From Deltaproteobacteria bacterium (lineage in GTDB: Bacteria > Desulfobacterota > BSN033 > WVXP01), in contig JAFDHF010000004.1 in the NCBI GenBank assembly GCA_019308905.1, positions 1 through 64,000 of the forward strand: DNA of 64,000 nt. The letters run 5' to 3'. Both the position numbers and the translations under genes were made by a program. Below are positions 8,390-17,617 of the stretch, in pieces. The notes under the pieces were generated by a model, which searched no databases, was not told where the DNA came from, and was given only the letters and a program-made list of their open reading frames with translations. How positions within the stretch are numbered: the first letter of the stretch is position 1; each line of letters starts with the position of its first letter.

Positions 8390-8627
8390 GAACAGCCTCC
8401 TTTCTGTTACAGCCCCTCAACTCGTCATGAGAGGGGAAACCGTGGCCACCGAACTTCGCGAAAAAAAGAACGATGCCCACGGCGATCAAGAACAGGGCAA
8501 AAACAAATGCGTTGTGATTCCTTGTAGAGAGTGCAAGGATGCCGAAAACCGCCAGACCGATTCCGGCAACGAGAAAGACCGACCATCCCATGAGCTCGGC
8601 AATTGCTGCGCTACCCCTGTGAAACAT
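8355..8627 (-). CDS. Small two-helix membrane protein
   Basis: The 90-residue protein (MFHRGSAAIAELMGWS...) starts at 8627 with GGAGGAGGG 6 nt upstream. It has two hydrophobic segments (about residues 12-30 and 38-55) and a polar, histidine-containing tail. The start overlaps the end of the TRAP permease by 17 bp and its end overlaps the next gene by 35 bp, so all three are likely translationally coupled. A longer upstream reading is possible but lies wholly inside the permease gene. Function unknown; a small accessory subunit of the transporter is an inference from position. Confidence 0.6.
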   Translation of the reverse strand: MFHRGSAAIAELMGWSVFLVAGIGLAVFGILALSTRNHNAFVFALFLIAVGIVLFFAKFGGHGFPSHDELRGCNRKEAVHVRQHETRNHT

Positions 8628-10554
8628 CAACGGCCCTCCTCCATGAAAAGAATCCCCACTGGAAAAGAAAAACCAGGACAACCAGACCCAGTCCGACCAG
8701 GTCACCCTCGAGTCCCGGCTTGATAAGAAGCAGAGAAGCCGCCAAAAGAGCGCCTCTTTCGAGCATATTGCACGGTCTTTTCCAGTAACCAGCAACGCCC
8801 GCGGACAGAGCGACGATGCCGATGGTCGCCGTGCTCACTGCCAGGAAAACCGACCAGAAAGATCCGATAAGAAAGAGCTGGTCAGAGAAGACGAACATAT
8901 ACGGCAGCAGGTACTTGGCCAGGCCTATGGTAAAAGCGGTAACACCCGTCTTCATGGGAGGCGCCTCGGCCACACCTGCTGCGACATAAGCCGGAATGCA
9001 TACCGGAGGCGTCAACCCTGAGGCCACGCCGAAATAGAAACAGAAAAAGTGCGCGGCCAACGGTGATACACCCAATTCGATCAGGGCCGGCACGGTCAAA
9101 GCCACCATGGTGACGTAAACGGCGGTTACCGTAAGGCCCGTGCCCAGGACTATACAGGCGAGCATAGTCAGGATCAGGGCTATCCATAGCTGGTTATGAG
9201 CCAGTGCAATGATCACTCCCGAAAACTTCACGCCCACGCCCGAGGTAAAGACGCAACCGACGACGATCCCTGCGCTGGCGCACGATATGGCCACCGGGAT
9301 CGCCGTGGATGCCGCTCTCTCGAACACGGCCAGCAGTCTGACCGGCGTGAGCCTGGTCTCGGGACGCAGAAAGGTGAGAAAAAAGACGCATGCAATAGCC
9401 CAAAAGGCGGCCATTGGTACGCTGCGACCGGCTGCCAGGAGAACAATCAGAGCAATGACCGAGACAAAGAGGTGCCCGCCCCGTTTGACCTCGGTCCACA
9501 AATCGGGTAGTTCATCTTTTGGCACGGTGGTGAGACCCCTGCGCTTCGCCTCGAAATGAACTCCGCAGAAAATGGAGAAGAAATACAGAACAGCAGGCAC
9601 GGCCCCTGCGATTGCGATTTGCAGATAGGGCTTGTTCAGGAACATGGCCATAATAAAAGCGGCCGCACCCATTATCGGAGGCATGATCAGCCCTCCGCTC
9701 GATGCGGCGGCTTCAACCGCCCCGGCAAACGAGGGACGATACCCGACTCTCTTCATCAGAGGAATCGTGAAAGAACCGGTCATCACGACGTTGGCAACCG
9801 CCGCCCCTGACAGAGTGCCCATCAAACCGCTGGCAACCACTGAGGCCTTGGCGGGACCTCCGGTCTGCCGTCCGGTCAGAGCCAGGGCGATGTTCGTGAA
9901 GAACAACCCTGCTCTGGATTCAATGAGAACCGCCCCAAAAATCAAGAAAAGCATGATGTAAGAGGCCGAGACCATGATCGGGATACCGTACAACCCCTGA
10001 TCCTGGATGACGACCATATCGATGATGTTTTTCCAAGAGGTGGGAGGCCCATAAAGAAAACCAAAAAACCTGTCCGTGTAGGCTGTGTGCAAAAGGAATA
10101 TGACGCAAATGGCCACCATCGGCCAGCCGATCACCCGCCGTGTCGCCTCTACCGTGAGGATGATCATGATGGTGCCCATGACCACATCGTAACGGTTCAG
10201 CTCACCGATCCTGTTGGCCAATGCATTGACATCGTAACTGACGTAGGCCTGGCAAGCTACCACAAGAGCTATCAGGATGAAATCGAAGACGGCGCCGAAC
10301 TTCCCCATGGCCCCGCCGGTCTTCCTGGTAAAAGGTTTGATCAAAAAGGTCAGCACCAGTATGAGCGACAGGTGGACCGATCGAAAGGTATGGGCATCGG
10401 GAGGGCCGAAATATCCGGCGTAGAGGTGGTAGAGATTCAGCACAAGGGCAAAGGTCAACACCAAGCCGGCCAATAATCTCTTGGCCGTGGGCTGGCCCTC
10501 TGACGATAACAGGGCGGTAAAATTGGGTGTCTTCTCGTTCTCTAGTTCTTTCAT
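8611..10554 (-). CDS. TRAP transporter fused permease, TAXI type (DctQM)
   Basis: The 647-residue polytopic protein joins a 4-helix small (DctQ-like) part to a 12-helix large (DctM) part, as in TAXI-TRAP systems. The DctM motif region is recognisable around GPPTSWKNIIDMVVIQDQGLYG and PPIMGAAAFIMA. It carries out Na+-coupled uptake of a carboxylate-type solute with the TAXI binding protein. The start is placed at MKELENEK (10554) rather than 14 codons earlier, because only this ATG has a purine-rich site upstream (GGAAGAG). The binding protein lies upstream on the same strand, separated by 300 bp. Confidence 0.92.
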   Translation of the reverse strand: MKELENEKTPNFTALLSSEGQPTAKRLLAGLVLTFALVLNLYHLYAGYFGPPDAHTFRSVHLSLILVLTFLIKPFTRKTGGAMGKFGAVFDFILIALVVACQAYVSYDVNALANRIGELNRYDVVMGTIMIILTVEATRRVIGWPMVAICVIFLLHTAYTDRFFGFLYGPPTSWKNIIDMVVIQDQGLYGIPIMVSASYIMLFLIFGAVLIESRAGLFFTNIALALTGRQTGGPAKASVVASGLMGTLSGAAVANVVMTGSFTIPLMKRVGYRPSFAGAVEAAASSGGLIMPPIMGAAAFIMAMFLNKPYLQIAIAGAVPAVLYFFSIFCGVHFEAKRRGLTTVPKDELPDLWTEVKRGGHLFVSVIALIVLLAAGRSVPMAAFWAIACVFFLTFLRPETRLTPVRLLAVFERAASTAIPVAISCASAGIVVGCVFTSGVGVKFSGVIIALAHNQLWIALILTMLACIVLGTGLTVTAVYVTMVALTVPALIELGVSPLAAHFFCFYFGVASGLTPPVCIPAYVAAGVAEAPPMKTGVTAFTIGLAKYLLPYMFVFSDQLFLIGSFWSVFLAVSTATIGIVALSAGVAGYWKRPCNMLERGALLAASLLLIKPGLEGDLVGLGLVVLVFLFQWGFFSWRRAVDVSQG

Positions 10555-10855
10555 TCCGGCTCTTCCGTCTACCCCCAGGGCTTGGCCCCGGATCATTGCC
10601 TGGACAGGGTCTCACACCAATTGCCCGGTTACGAGAGCCGTTGATTCGCTATCCGCATTGAGGCCTGGAAGAGAGGGCGGTACCCTCGTCACCAGACCGC
10701 TGAAGATCTCCCGGTTCCCAACCCGGCTCTTCGTACAGGTCTGATGGCACACCTCTCCTTTTATGAGCGGCAATGAGCACCTGGATGCGCCGGCGAGTCT
10801 GGCCTCGGTGGTCCGGCCCGGCACAGGAGTCCCGGTTTCTAAGAGCCTTCCGAGT

Positions 10856-11836
10856 CTACTTCAGTTTTTCGTCGAAGTACCTCTTCGCACCGGGATGCAT
10901 GGGCACTTTGATGTCTGCGTAACCTCTCCTGTAGTCGACCTCTCCAAATTGCTTGAAAGCCTCCTTGAACTTCGGGACTTCCTCGTAGAAAAGCTTGGTT
11001 ATTTGGTAGACAAGGTCATCAGGCAGGTCTTTGTTGCAGATGAACTGCGTGTCTGTAGACAACGTTACGGTGTCTCTTGTCACCCCTGGATAGGTATTCG
11101 CCGGAATGACCTTGATCAGGTATCCAGGCTCGTTCTCCAGGATTATCTTCTGGTGCTCTTTGTCGATGGAGAGCAGGTTGATCTTTACGGCTGTAGTAAG
11201 GCTGAGGATGGTGTGGTGTGGGATGCCGGTGAGAACACCTATGAAATCGATGTTGCGGTCTTTCATCATTTCCGCGGCGTCCGACCAACTTACGTTGCTG
11301 ACGGTCCCCCCTGACTTTCTTATTTCGTCAAAACTCAACCCATAGGCTTTCAAAACGTTCTCGGTCGTCACGGCTGAGAAGAATCCGGGACGACCCGCGG
11401 CGATCTTCTTGTTCCTGAGATCGGCAAAGGACTTGATCCCGCCGTCGCGCCGAACCACGGCATTGTAATAGGACAGCTCGATAATACCCAGTCCGCGGAT
11501 ATTCTTGAGTCTCTTCTTGAAAGGGGGTTTTCCAACAGCCGCATTGTAGCTGGTGGCCCCATAGGTGATGGCCAACTGGACCTCATTCTTGTCCACGGCC
11601 TTACAGTTGGACACCCCGCCTCCTGCCGTGACGGATGCGTTCGGCCCGTTCTTGATCCTGGTATTGATCAGCTCTGCCAGCTTTGCCCCAAAAGGATACC
11701 ACCGGCCAGCAGGGTTGCCGGTAGCTATCTTTATGAATCTGACCTCCCCGGCCCACGAGGCATTCGTTCCAAAGAACCCGAACACGCTGATTCCCAACCA
11801 CAGGCCGATCAACAAAAAGAAAACAGCTTTTCTCAT
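10856..11836 (-). CDS. TAXI family TRAP solute-binding protein
   Basis: The 326-residue protein starts at 11836 with AAAGGAGGATC upstream. Residues 1-29 are a Sec signal peptide ending at ASWA-GEV. The mature part opens FIKIATGNPAGRWYPFGAKLAELINTRI, the TAXI (TRAP-associated extracytoplasmic immunogenic) pattern of G-x-x-x-G-x-(W/Y)YP-x-G. It captures the substrate in the periplasm for the fused permease encoded downstream (8611-10554). TAXI proteins are linked to glutamate, 2-oxoglutarate and other carboxylates; the ligand is not predictable here. A longer open frame extends to 12244 but lacks both a start signal and protein character. Confidence 0.92.
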   Translation of the reverse strand: MRKAVFFLLIGLWLGISVFGFFGTNASWAGEVRFIKIATGNPAGRWYPFGAKLAELINTRIKNGPNASVTAGGGVSNCKAVDKNEVQLAITYGATSYNAAVGKPPFKKRLKNIRGLGIIELSYYNAVVRRDGGIKSFADLRNKKIAAGRPGFFSAVTTENVLKAYGLSFDEIRKSGGTVSNVSWSDAAEMMKDRNIDFIGVLTGIPHHTILSLTTAVKINLLSIDKEHQKIILENEPGYLIKVIPANTYPGVTRDTVTLSTDTQFICNKDLPDDLVYQITKLFYEEVPKFKEAFKQFGEVDYRRGYADIKVPMHPGAKRYFDEKLK

Positions 11837-11879
11837 TTCCCTGATCCTCCTTTCAGACTGGGTTCTTGCCGTGAGTAGT

Positions 11880-11908
11880 CTTGTATGGCTTCCGGCCGCT
11901 TTTGTCAA
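11880..11908 (-). promoter_or_regulatory. Promoter of the TAXI-TRAP operon
   Basis: On the minus strand TTGACA (11903-11908), a 17-bp spacer and TACAAG (11880-11885) lie about 40 bp before the TAXI gene start. Confidence 0.55.
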
Positions 11909-12606
11909 CGATTTTTTGACACTGGCCGTGAAACAGGGACCGACACGGTACCCCCCTGATCTCAGAAACGGGATCACACGAGAGTTCCGGCCTGTCAACA
12001 CACCCCGTGATCTCAGCACCTGAACGACCAGACTCCCTGATCCAGGGGTCACACCTCTTTCGATTCCCCGATGGACAGAGGTATGATTAATAGGCAGGCG
12101 AATTGTCCAAAAAAGGTTCAAGGCATGAGTCGGCCCCTCGTGTAAGCCGTTGCCCTCCGGCATCCGCTCCGTGGCACCAGGACGTGTGATGGTCGAGGGG
12201 CTTTCTGGATTTCGTGGATCCATCTTGACAGATGTCTCCCCCATTTTCTATACTCAAAGGATAAGAAAGCGAGTTTTTGTAAGCATTTCTCCCCCTTATT
12301 GATGTTGTTAGAGAGCAGGTTCTTATCAATCCACCTTCGAATTTACGGTTGACATCAGCCTCAACAGCCACCCCGGCGGTTGCAATCCGTAACAGGCTGG
12401 CAAAGAACACCTCCGACGGAGATTCATTAAATGGACTCTTCTATTGAACGGCCGAGCCGGATTTGTCTTTGAGCCTCAGGTGCGCCTAACTGCTCCGCCA
12501 AAGACGGCGGGAGAAGCGATATGAAGAAAGTCCTCGGAGAAAGAGCATTGAGTGAGGCCGGGGAAGTGTGCCGGGAGGTCTGTGAAGGCGGAAGGGGAAG
12601 ATCGCT
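11909..12606. other. Intergenic region, no gene seen
   Basis: About 700 bp between the divergent TAXI and MltF-like genes. It holds a possible 37-codon leader frame at 12521 (ATG with GGGAGAAG upstream) that overlaps the MltF start, but no protein-like sequence and no clear structured RNA. The middle (12245-12330) is AT-richer and could carry the promoter for the MltF-like gene. Confidence 0.35.
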
Positions 12607-14100
12607 ATGTCGGTCAAGCTCAAGGGACGGATAGAGACCTATCAATACCGGGTTCTCAGGGGCCTTTTTGCTCTGATCCTATCGACGGCATTGGCCGTAC
12701 CCCTCGTGGCGGTCGATATCAAGACCGGTTCTGCTCTGGAGAAATCCTTGTTGAAAAACGAGCCCTGGACGGGCGACTTCGATGGAATGGCCGGCCGACG
12801 AATGATCCGGGCGCTGGTGGTTTACAGCAAGACGTTTTACTTCCTGGATCGCGGCCGGCAGCGCGGAGCCACTTACGAGCTCCTCAGGGAGTTCGAGAAA
12901 TTCGTCAACACGAGGTTGAAGACCAAGACTCTTAGAGTACAGGTCGTCTTCATCCCTGTCAGCCGCGACGAGCTCCTTCCCGGTCTGGTAAGTGGCCTTG
13001 GAGACATCGCTGCCGCAAACCTGACCATTACTCCCGGCCGCTTGAAGCACGTGGATTTTTCTGATCCACTGTTTTCGGGTGTCAGAGAACTGCTCGTGAC
13101 CGGACCATCGGCACCGGCAATATCCAGCGTGGAAGATCTGGCAGGCAAAGAAATCCATGTTCGCAGGTCAAGCAGCTATTACGAGAGTCTGGTCCGGCTG
13201 AACGAATCGTTCAGGAAAACCAACAGGCACGAAATGAAGCTTGTTCCCGCACCGGAGAATTTCGAGGATGAGGACCTGCTCGAGATGGTCAATGCCGGTC
13301 TGATTCCGATGATCATCATGGACAGCCACAAGGCGCATTTCTGGGCCCAGGTCTTTGACAAGATCGAGGTACGTTCGGACATCGCCGTCCGGGAAGGCGG
13401 CCGGATCGCCTGGGCCTTCCGCAAGAAAAGCCCCAAGCTCAGAGCCGTGGTGAACGAATTCGTCAAGGGTCACAAGAAGGGAACGTTGATCGGCAATATC
13501 CTGCTCAAGCGCTATCTGAAGAGCACCAGATACGTGAAAAACTCGACTTCCGAACAAGAGATGAAGAAGTTCAATTCAATGGTAGAGTACTTCAAGAAGT
13601 ACGCAGGAGAATACGGCTTCGACTACCTGATGATTGCAGCCCTGGCCTATCAGGAATCCGGGCTCGACCAGAGCAAGCGCAGCCATGCCGGCGCCGTCGG
13701 TGTTATGCAGATACTCCCTTCCACGGCTGCCGGCAAGAATGTCGGGATTCCCGACATTGAAAAACTCGAGAAGAACATTCACGCAGGCACGAAATACCTA
13801 CGATTCATAGTCAACCAGTACTACAAAGACGAACCCATAGACGACCTGAACAAGATGCTCTTCGCCTTTGCATCATACAACGCCGGACCTGCCAGGGTGA
13901 AGGAATTCCGCAGGAAGGCGGCTGCCATGGGGCTGGATCCAAATGTGTGGTTTCACAACGTGGAGATTGCCGCCGCGAAGGTGGTCGGCCGCGAGACGGT
14001 CCAGTATGTCAGCAACATCTACAAGTACTACATAGCCTACAGCATGGTCCTCTCTCAATTGAAAAGGAAAGAGCAGATGTTGAAAAATCAAACAAGCTGA
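12607..14100 (+). CDS. MltF-like membrane-bound lytic transglycosylase
   Basis: The 497-residue protein has an N-terminal membrane anchor or signal (about 17-36), a periplasmic amino-acid-binding-like domain (SBP_bac_3, about 65-305) and a C-terminal SLT lysozyme-like domain (about 325-480). The catalytic glutamate is E350 in AALAYQESGLDQ, followed by GAVGVMQILPSTA and FASYNAGPARV, all classic family-1 motifs. MltF cleaves peptidoglycan glycan strands to 1,6-anhydro-muropeptides during remodelling, with its activity tuned by the binding domain. The start has GGAAGGGGAAG upstream. It is convergent with the oligoribonuclease gene. Confidence 0.92.
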   Translation: MSVKLKGRIETYQYRVLRGLFALILSTALAVPLVAVDIKTGSALEKSLLKNEPWTGDFDGMAGRRMIRALVVYSKTFYFLDRGRQRGATYELLREFEKFVNTRLKTKTLRVQVVFIPVSRDELLPGLVSGLGDIAAANLTITPGRLKHVDFSDPLFSGVRELLVTGPSAPAISSVEDLAGKEIHVRRSSSYYESLVRLNESFRKTNRHEMKLVPAPENFEDEDLLEMVNAGLIPMIIMDSHKAHFWAQVFDKIEVRSDIAVREGGRIAWAFRKKSPKLRAVVNEFVKGHKKGTLIGNILLKRYLKSTRYVKNSTSEQEMKKFNSMVEYFKKYAGEYGFDYLMIAALAYQESGLDQSKRSHAGAVGVMQILPSTAAGKNVGIPDIEKLEKNIHAGTKYLRFIVNQYYKDEPIDDLNKMLFAFASYNAGPARVKEFRRKAAAMGLDPNVWFHNVEIAAAKVVGRETVQYVSNIYKYYIAYSMVLSQLKRKEQMLKNQTS

Positions 14101-14147
14101 CAGAAACCACCTCTTCCGAAGGGATAAGTGAGGTCGAACCTTCTTCC

Positions 14148-14711
14148 TTATCGTCCGTCCTGATGCCCTTTGTCAGGGAAGAACTGCGTCCGGTAATATT
14201 CCAACTCTGCGATAGACTGTGAGATGTCATCGAGAACACGGTGAGCGCGTTTCTTTTTCTGGAAATGCAACTCCCTTGGGTACCAGCGATTCACCAACTC
14301 CTTTATAGAACTTACATCGATATTCCGGTAATGGAGATATTCCTCGACTTGGGGCATGTATCTGACAAGAAACCTCCTGTCCTGGCAGATGGAGTTGCCG
14401 CACAGCGGGGATTTTCTCTTGTAACAGAACCGGCGGATGAATTTCAACAATGCCCCTTCGGCCTCCTGAAGCGTGACTCCCGATTCCCGTACTCGATCGA
14501 GCAGCCCCGACCGTGTGTGTTGCCTGATGCACCATGGATCCATCGACTCCAGGACTTGTTCACTCTGGAATATCGCAAATGAAAGACCATCCGACACCGG
14601 TTCCAGCTCCGCCGTGGTAATGAGGGTCCCCACTTCAAGGATGTAACAGGATTCGGGGTCGAGCCCGGTCATCTCCATGTCCATCCAGACGAGGTTGCCT
14701 TGGTCTCGCAT
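14148..14711 (-). CDS. orn: Oligoribonuclease
   Basis: The 187-residue DnaQ-like (DEDDh) exonuclease starts at MRDQGNLVWMDMEMTGLDP. D11 and E13 are the first catalytic acids, CGNSICQDRRFL carries the next aspartate, and HRVLDDI supplies the histidine-aspartate pair. Orn degrades 2-5-nt RNAs and pGpG, the last step of c-di-GMP turnover, which links it to the PilZ protein in this window. The length matches the family (about 180). Upstream extension to 14816 is rejected because it adds non-conserved sequence. The site GGGTGG upstream of 14711 is acceptable. Confidence 0.93.
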   Translation of the reverse strand: MRDQGNLVWMDMEMTGLDPESCYILEVGTLITTAELEPVSDGLSFAIFQSEQVLESMDPWCIRQHTRSGLLDRVRESGVTLQEAEGALLKFIRRFCYKRKSPLCGNSICQDRRFLVRYMPQVEEYLHYRNIDVSSIKELVNRWYPRELHFQKKKRAHRVLDDISQSIAELEYYRTQFFPDKGHQDGR

Positions 14712-14834
14712 GATTCCACCCACAAGGACGATTCTAAGCAAGCGAAACGGGGCTGTCGCCGGCCGTACCAGCCTATCACGCTCTGAAGTATAAGGGGCAA
14801 TGCCGTGAGCTGTCAAGCCGCAAGCCGCCCCAAC

Positions 14835-14872
14835 ATTAAAATACTTTAATTAACATTTAACAGTATTTTAAT
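14835..14872. repeat. 11-bp perfect inverted repeat in AT-rich spacer
   Basis: ATTAAAATACT (14835-14845) and AGTATTTTAAT (14862-14872) are perfect inverse copies around a 16-bp AT-rich centre. It lies between the divergent orn and sigma-factor genes. It could be an operator, or a hairpin in either transcript. No neighbouring DNA is this AT-rich. Confidence 0.65.
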
Positions 14873-15045
14873 CCAGGGTCTGGCATACTGGAATTTACTT
14901 GGCTTTCCCGTGTTTGTGCGAACGGCTGTGGAAAGAAATCTTCCCAGCCGTTCGCTCCACGCAGGCAGAGAAGGCCCATTTCAGGTAGCCCCGCGGTGGA
15001 GTACCTAGTGCCTGATAATGCAAAAGGGAAGTGGAAGGGGTGACG

Positions 15046-16476
15046 ATGAACATAGAGAACAATCCTTTCCTTTACAGGGAGAATGACTTTCCAGAGCTCG
15101 AGGACGATGATTTTGAACTCAGCCACCAAGAAACCGAAGAGTCCCATCACGACAAGGTCCCGGAAGAGAAGGAAGCCTCGTCCGGAGGGTTTCTCGACTC
15201 TCCTTGCTTCTCCATGGGGGCCTATTTTCAAGAAATCGGGGGCGTCCCTCTTTTGACGCCGGAGCAGGAACGGGATCTGGCCATGAGAATCGAAGAGGGC
15301 GGAAACCGGATAAGGGCCCTGCTGCTCGAAAGCCCCGTGGGAGTGGAGTGGATCAAGTCGGTTCGCGATAGTATGGAGAAAGGAGAGGTCGACCTCAAAG
15401 ATATCCTGGATACCGGTCCACGGCGCACCTGCCAGGGACAAGAGAGCCAATCGGCTCTCAAGAAAAGATTCCTTGCCTTTGCCGAGGAGATCCTCGCCCG
15501 CAACGGAGATGGAAACGGCACCGGGCGTGTAGGATCGACCAGGACTGCAGAAAGGAATAGAAGCCAGAGGATCGGCGAACAGCTTCTTGACCGAATCCCG
15601 ATCAAACAGAAAATCCTGAGAGATCTGGAGATAAGCCTCAGGGACCGCCTTACGGCCATGCGCCGCCAGGAAGAGGGCAGCCCTCGATCCCGGTTGGCCC
15701 GGGAGAGGGCAGAAAGAATCCTCATGGCCGTGGAGGGCTTGCGGCGCGAAGTGAAAAGGGCGCGTGATGATTTTGTGAGCGCCAATCTACGGCTGGTTAT
15801 CAACATTGCCAAGAAATACGTCAACAGGGGACTCTCCCTGTCCGACCTGATTCAGGAGGGCAATATCGGTCTCATGAAGGCCGTTGATCGATTCAACTAT
15901 CGCAAAGGGTACCGGTTCGCCACCTACGCTTCCTGGTGGATACTGCAGGGTATAACCCGGGCGATCGCGGAACAGGCCAGAACCATCCGCGTGCCGGTCC
16001 ACGTCATCGAAAACGAGGCGAAGGTAGTAAAAACGATCGCCAGCCTCATGCACCAGCTCGGCAGAAAGCCCACACCTTCGGAGGTGGCAGAGGCAGCCAA
16101 CCTGCCTCTTGCGAAGGTGAAGAAGATCCTCTATATGCCCAAGGGAAGAACCGTCTCCCTGGAGGCTCCGGTGGGCGATAGGGGGTCGCACATCGCGGAC
16201 TTTATCGCCGACCAGCATTCAGCCTCACCTCTCGAAGAGACGATACAGATCAATCTGACCATGGAGATAAGGAGGGCTCTTGTCTTTCTGAGTCCGAGGG
16301 AGGCCAAGATCCTGAGAATGCGCTTCGGAATCGATGAGAAGCGGCCATACACCCTGAAGGAGGTGGGAAGTATCTTTGGAATCACCAGGGAACGGATCCG
16401 GCAGATCGAGGCGAAGGCCTTGCAGAGATTGAAGGAATCCGAAAGGAGGGGTAAGCTGATCAGCTTCTACAAGTAG
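15046..16476 (+). CDS. RNA polymerase sigma-70 family factor (RpoD/RpoS-like)
   Basis: The 476-residue protein has region 1.2 at about 56-85 ([19 protein letters not shown]), a low-complexity insert at about 110-235, region 2 at about 243-315 ([49 protein letters not shown]), region 3 at about 325-395 and region 4 at about 405-465 ([26 protein letters not shown]). Region 1.1 of true RpoD is replaced by a short acidic leader, so this is a group 2 (RpoS-like) factor or an alternative primary factor. The start is ATG 15046 behind GGAAGGGG; a GTG 15 nt earlier is in frame but lies on top of that site. Confidence 0.9.
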   Translation: MNIENNPFLYRENDFPELEDDDFELSHQETEESHHDKVPEEKEASSGGFLDSPCFSMGAYFQEIGGVPLLTPEQERDLAMRIEEGGNRIRALLLESPVGVEWIKSVRDSMEKGEVDLKDILDTGPRRTCQGQESQSALKKRFLAFAEEILARNGDGNGTGRVGSTRTAERNRSQRIGEQLLDRIPIKQKILRDLEISLRDRLTAMRRQEEGSPRSRLARERAERILMAVEGLRREVKRARDDFVSANLRLVINIAKKYVNRGLSLSDLIQEGNIGLMKAVDRFNYRKGYRFATYASWWILQGITRAIAEQARTIRVPVHVIENEAKVVKTIASLMHQLGRKPTPSEVAEAANLPLAKVKKILYMPKGRTVSLEAPVGDRGSHIADFIADQHSASPLEETIQINLTMEIRRALVFLSPREAKILRMRFGIDEKRPYTLKEVGSIFGITRERIRQIEAKALQRLKESERRGKLISFYK

Positions 16477-16655
16477 ACTGGATGGGGGCCCTTCCCGCCT
16501 GGTATGTCTTTCACGTAGAACATGAATCCGCCCTTGATCAGAAATTTCCCACCAAGGGGAACGGTTTCCGGCGCCTGCAATACCAGGATCCCGGCCTTGA
16601 GCCCGCTCCAGCGTCGTGATCCATCTCGGTTCCGGGAAGAAAAATCGGCTCCACC
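16467..16655 (-). pseudogene. Possible remnant of a lost gene
   Basis: This minus-strand frame between two stops ends in a protein-like stretch (ILVLQAPETVPLGGKFLIKG, then FMFYVKDIPGG). It has no plausible start codon before that stretch, and it overlaps the end of the sigma-factor gene. An adjacent frame upstream also looks coding (VEPIFLPGTEMDHDAG). Together they suggest a frameshifted, decayed gene, but I do not recognise the family and chance cannot be excluded. Confidence 0.25.
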
Positions 16656-16673
16656 TTATCGAATCCGCCTCAT

Positions 16674-17519
16674 CTAGAAGCCTTTCAGACTCCGAGACCC
16701 TCCCGACCCAGAGGCTAATCCATCCGGAGCCTCAAAAAGTCCCCTTTCCTTCTCCCCGGTCCCTTTCACAGGAGGAAAGACCCTGACAAGCCGCTCTGTG
16801 GCAAGCAGTTCCCGAAGCTTCCCCTCCATAATAATCCACCTGAAGTCCCCTGGCCGGAGTTGCGATCGGTGACAGCGGAAGGCCTCTATCTTCCGATCCC
16901 GAAAGTCGGTGACATCGATGATCGTGGTGATCTCCTCATCGGGAACTCCATCGATCCTTCGAATCGCCCCCTCGATATCGATCTTGAATTCGATTCCCCG
17001 CCTGCGGAGCCTCTCAAAGAGACTGCGCGGAAAGGCCGTATAGTAGAGTTTGAGGGGAAATTCCAGTCCCCGGGACAGGTTTTTCTCGCGCGAGGAAAGG
17101 AACGCAGCCGTTGTCAGGCGGCTGATTGCCACGTGATCCCTGTGCCCGTAAACCCCTTCAGGGCCGAAAGTGATGACCACTTGCGGAGTGAACCGAGCAA
17201 TCGCCTCCCGGATCTTTTCGATCACCTGGTCAGGGTCGGCTCTATGAAACAGGCCCTCCTGATACCCCAGAAAGTGGAGCTCCTTCACCCCCAGGATCCT
17301 ACGCACGCATTGGAGTTCTTCCTCTCTCACCTGGGCCATCGATCTTCCCGCGAGAAGGGAAGGATCTCCCGTACTGCCTAATTCTCCCCGTGTCGCGCAG
17401 AGGAGTGCTGTCTCTATTCCCTGAGAGGCATACCTGGCGAGCATCCCTGCGATCTGGCCCTCATCATCAGGATGGGCGAAGACCGCCAAGACCCTCTTCC
17501 TTTTCGGTCCGTGGCGCAT
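16674..17519 (-). CDS. LmbE/PIG-L family deacetylase
   Basis: The 281-residue protein begins MRHGPKRKRVLAVFAHPDDE. AHPDDE is the zinc-binding and catalytic signature, and a second metal histidine is in YGHRDHVAIS. The family removes acetyl groups from N-acetylglucosamine-containing small molecules, as in the mycothiol, bacillithiol and GPI pathways, and in LPS-like glycans. The particular substrate is not evident. GAGAGG lies 8 nt before the ATG. It is last in a minus-strand run after two TauE/SafE permeases, separated from the second by about 100 bp. Confidence 0.88.
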   Translation of the reverse strand: MRHGPKRKRVLAVFAHPDDEGQIAGMLARYASQGIETALLCATRGELGSTGDPSLLAGRSMAQVREEELQCVRRILGVKELHFLGYQEGLFHRADPDQVIEKIREAIARFTPQVVITFGPEGVYGHRDHVAISRLTTAAFLSSREKNLSRGLEFPLKLYYTAFPRSLFERLRRRGIEFKIDIEGAIRRIDGVPDEEITTIIDVTDFRDRKIEAFRCHRSQLRPGDFRWIIMEGKLRELLATERLVRVFPPVKGTGEKERGLFEAPDGLASGSGGSRSLKGF

Positions 17520-17617
17520 GAGTCAGCCTCTCTTGTCGGCCCGCGGGCTTGCCGGTCTTTTCTGACTCCTTGCCTCTCCCCTATGACGTCCTCGACGAAA
17601 ACGGGGATGCTCGGCTC

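Noticed and set aside
11837-12244. N-terminal extension of the TAXI protein
   Set aside because: It would hide a clean signal peptide and strong ribosome-binding site at 11836, and the added sequence looks random.
12521-12634. 37-codon frame overlapping the MltF start
   Set aside because: It has a fair ribosome site but no recognisable peptide and overlaps the real start; possible leader only.
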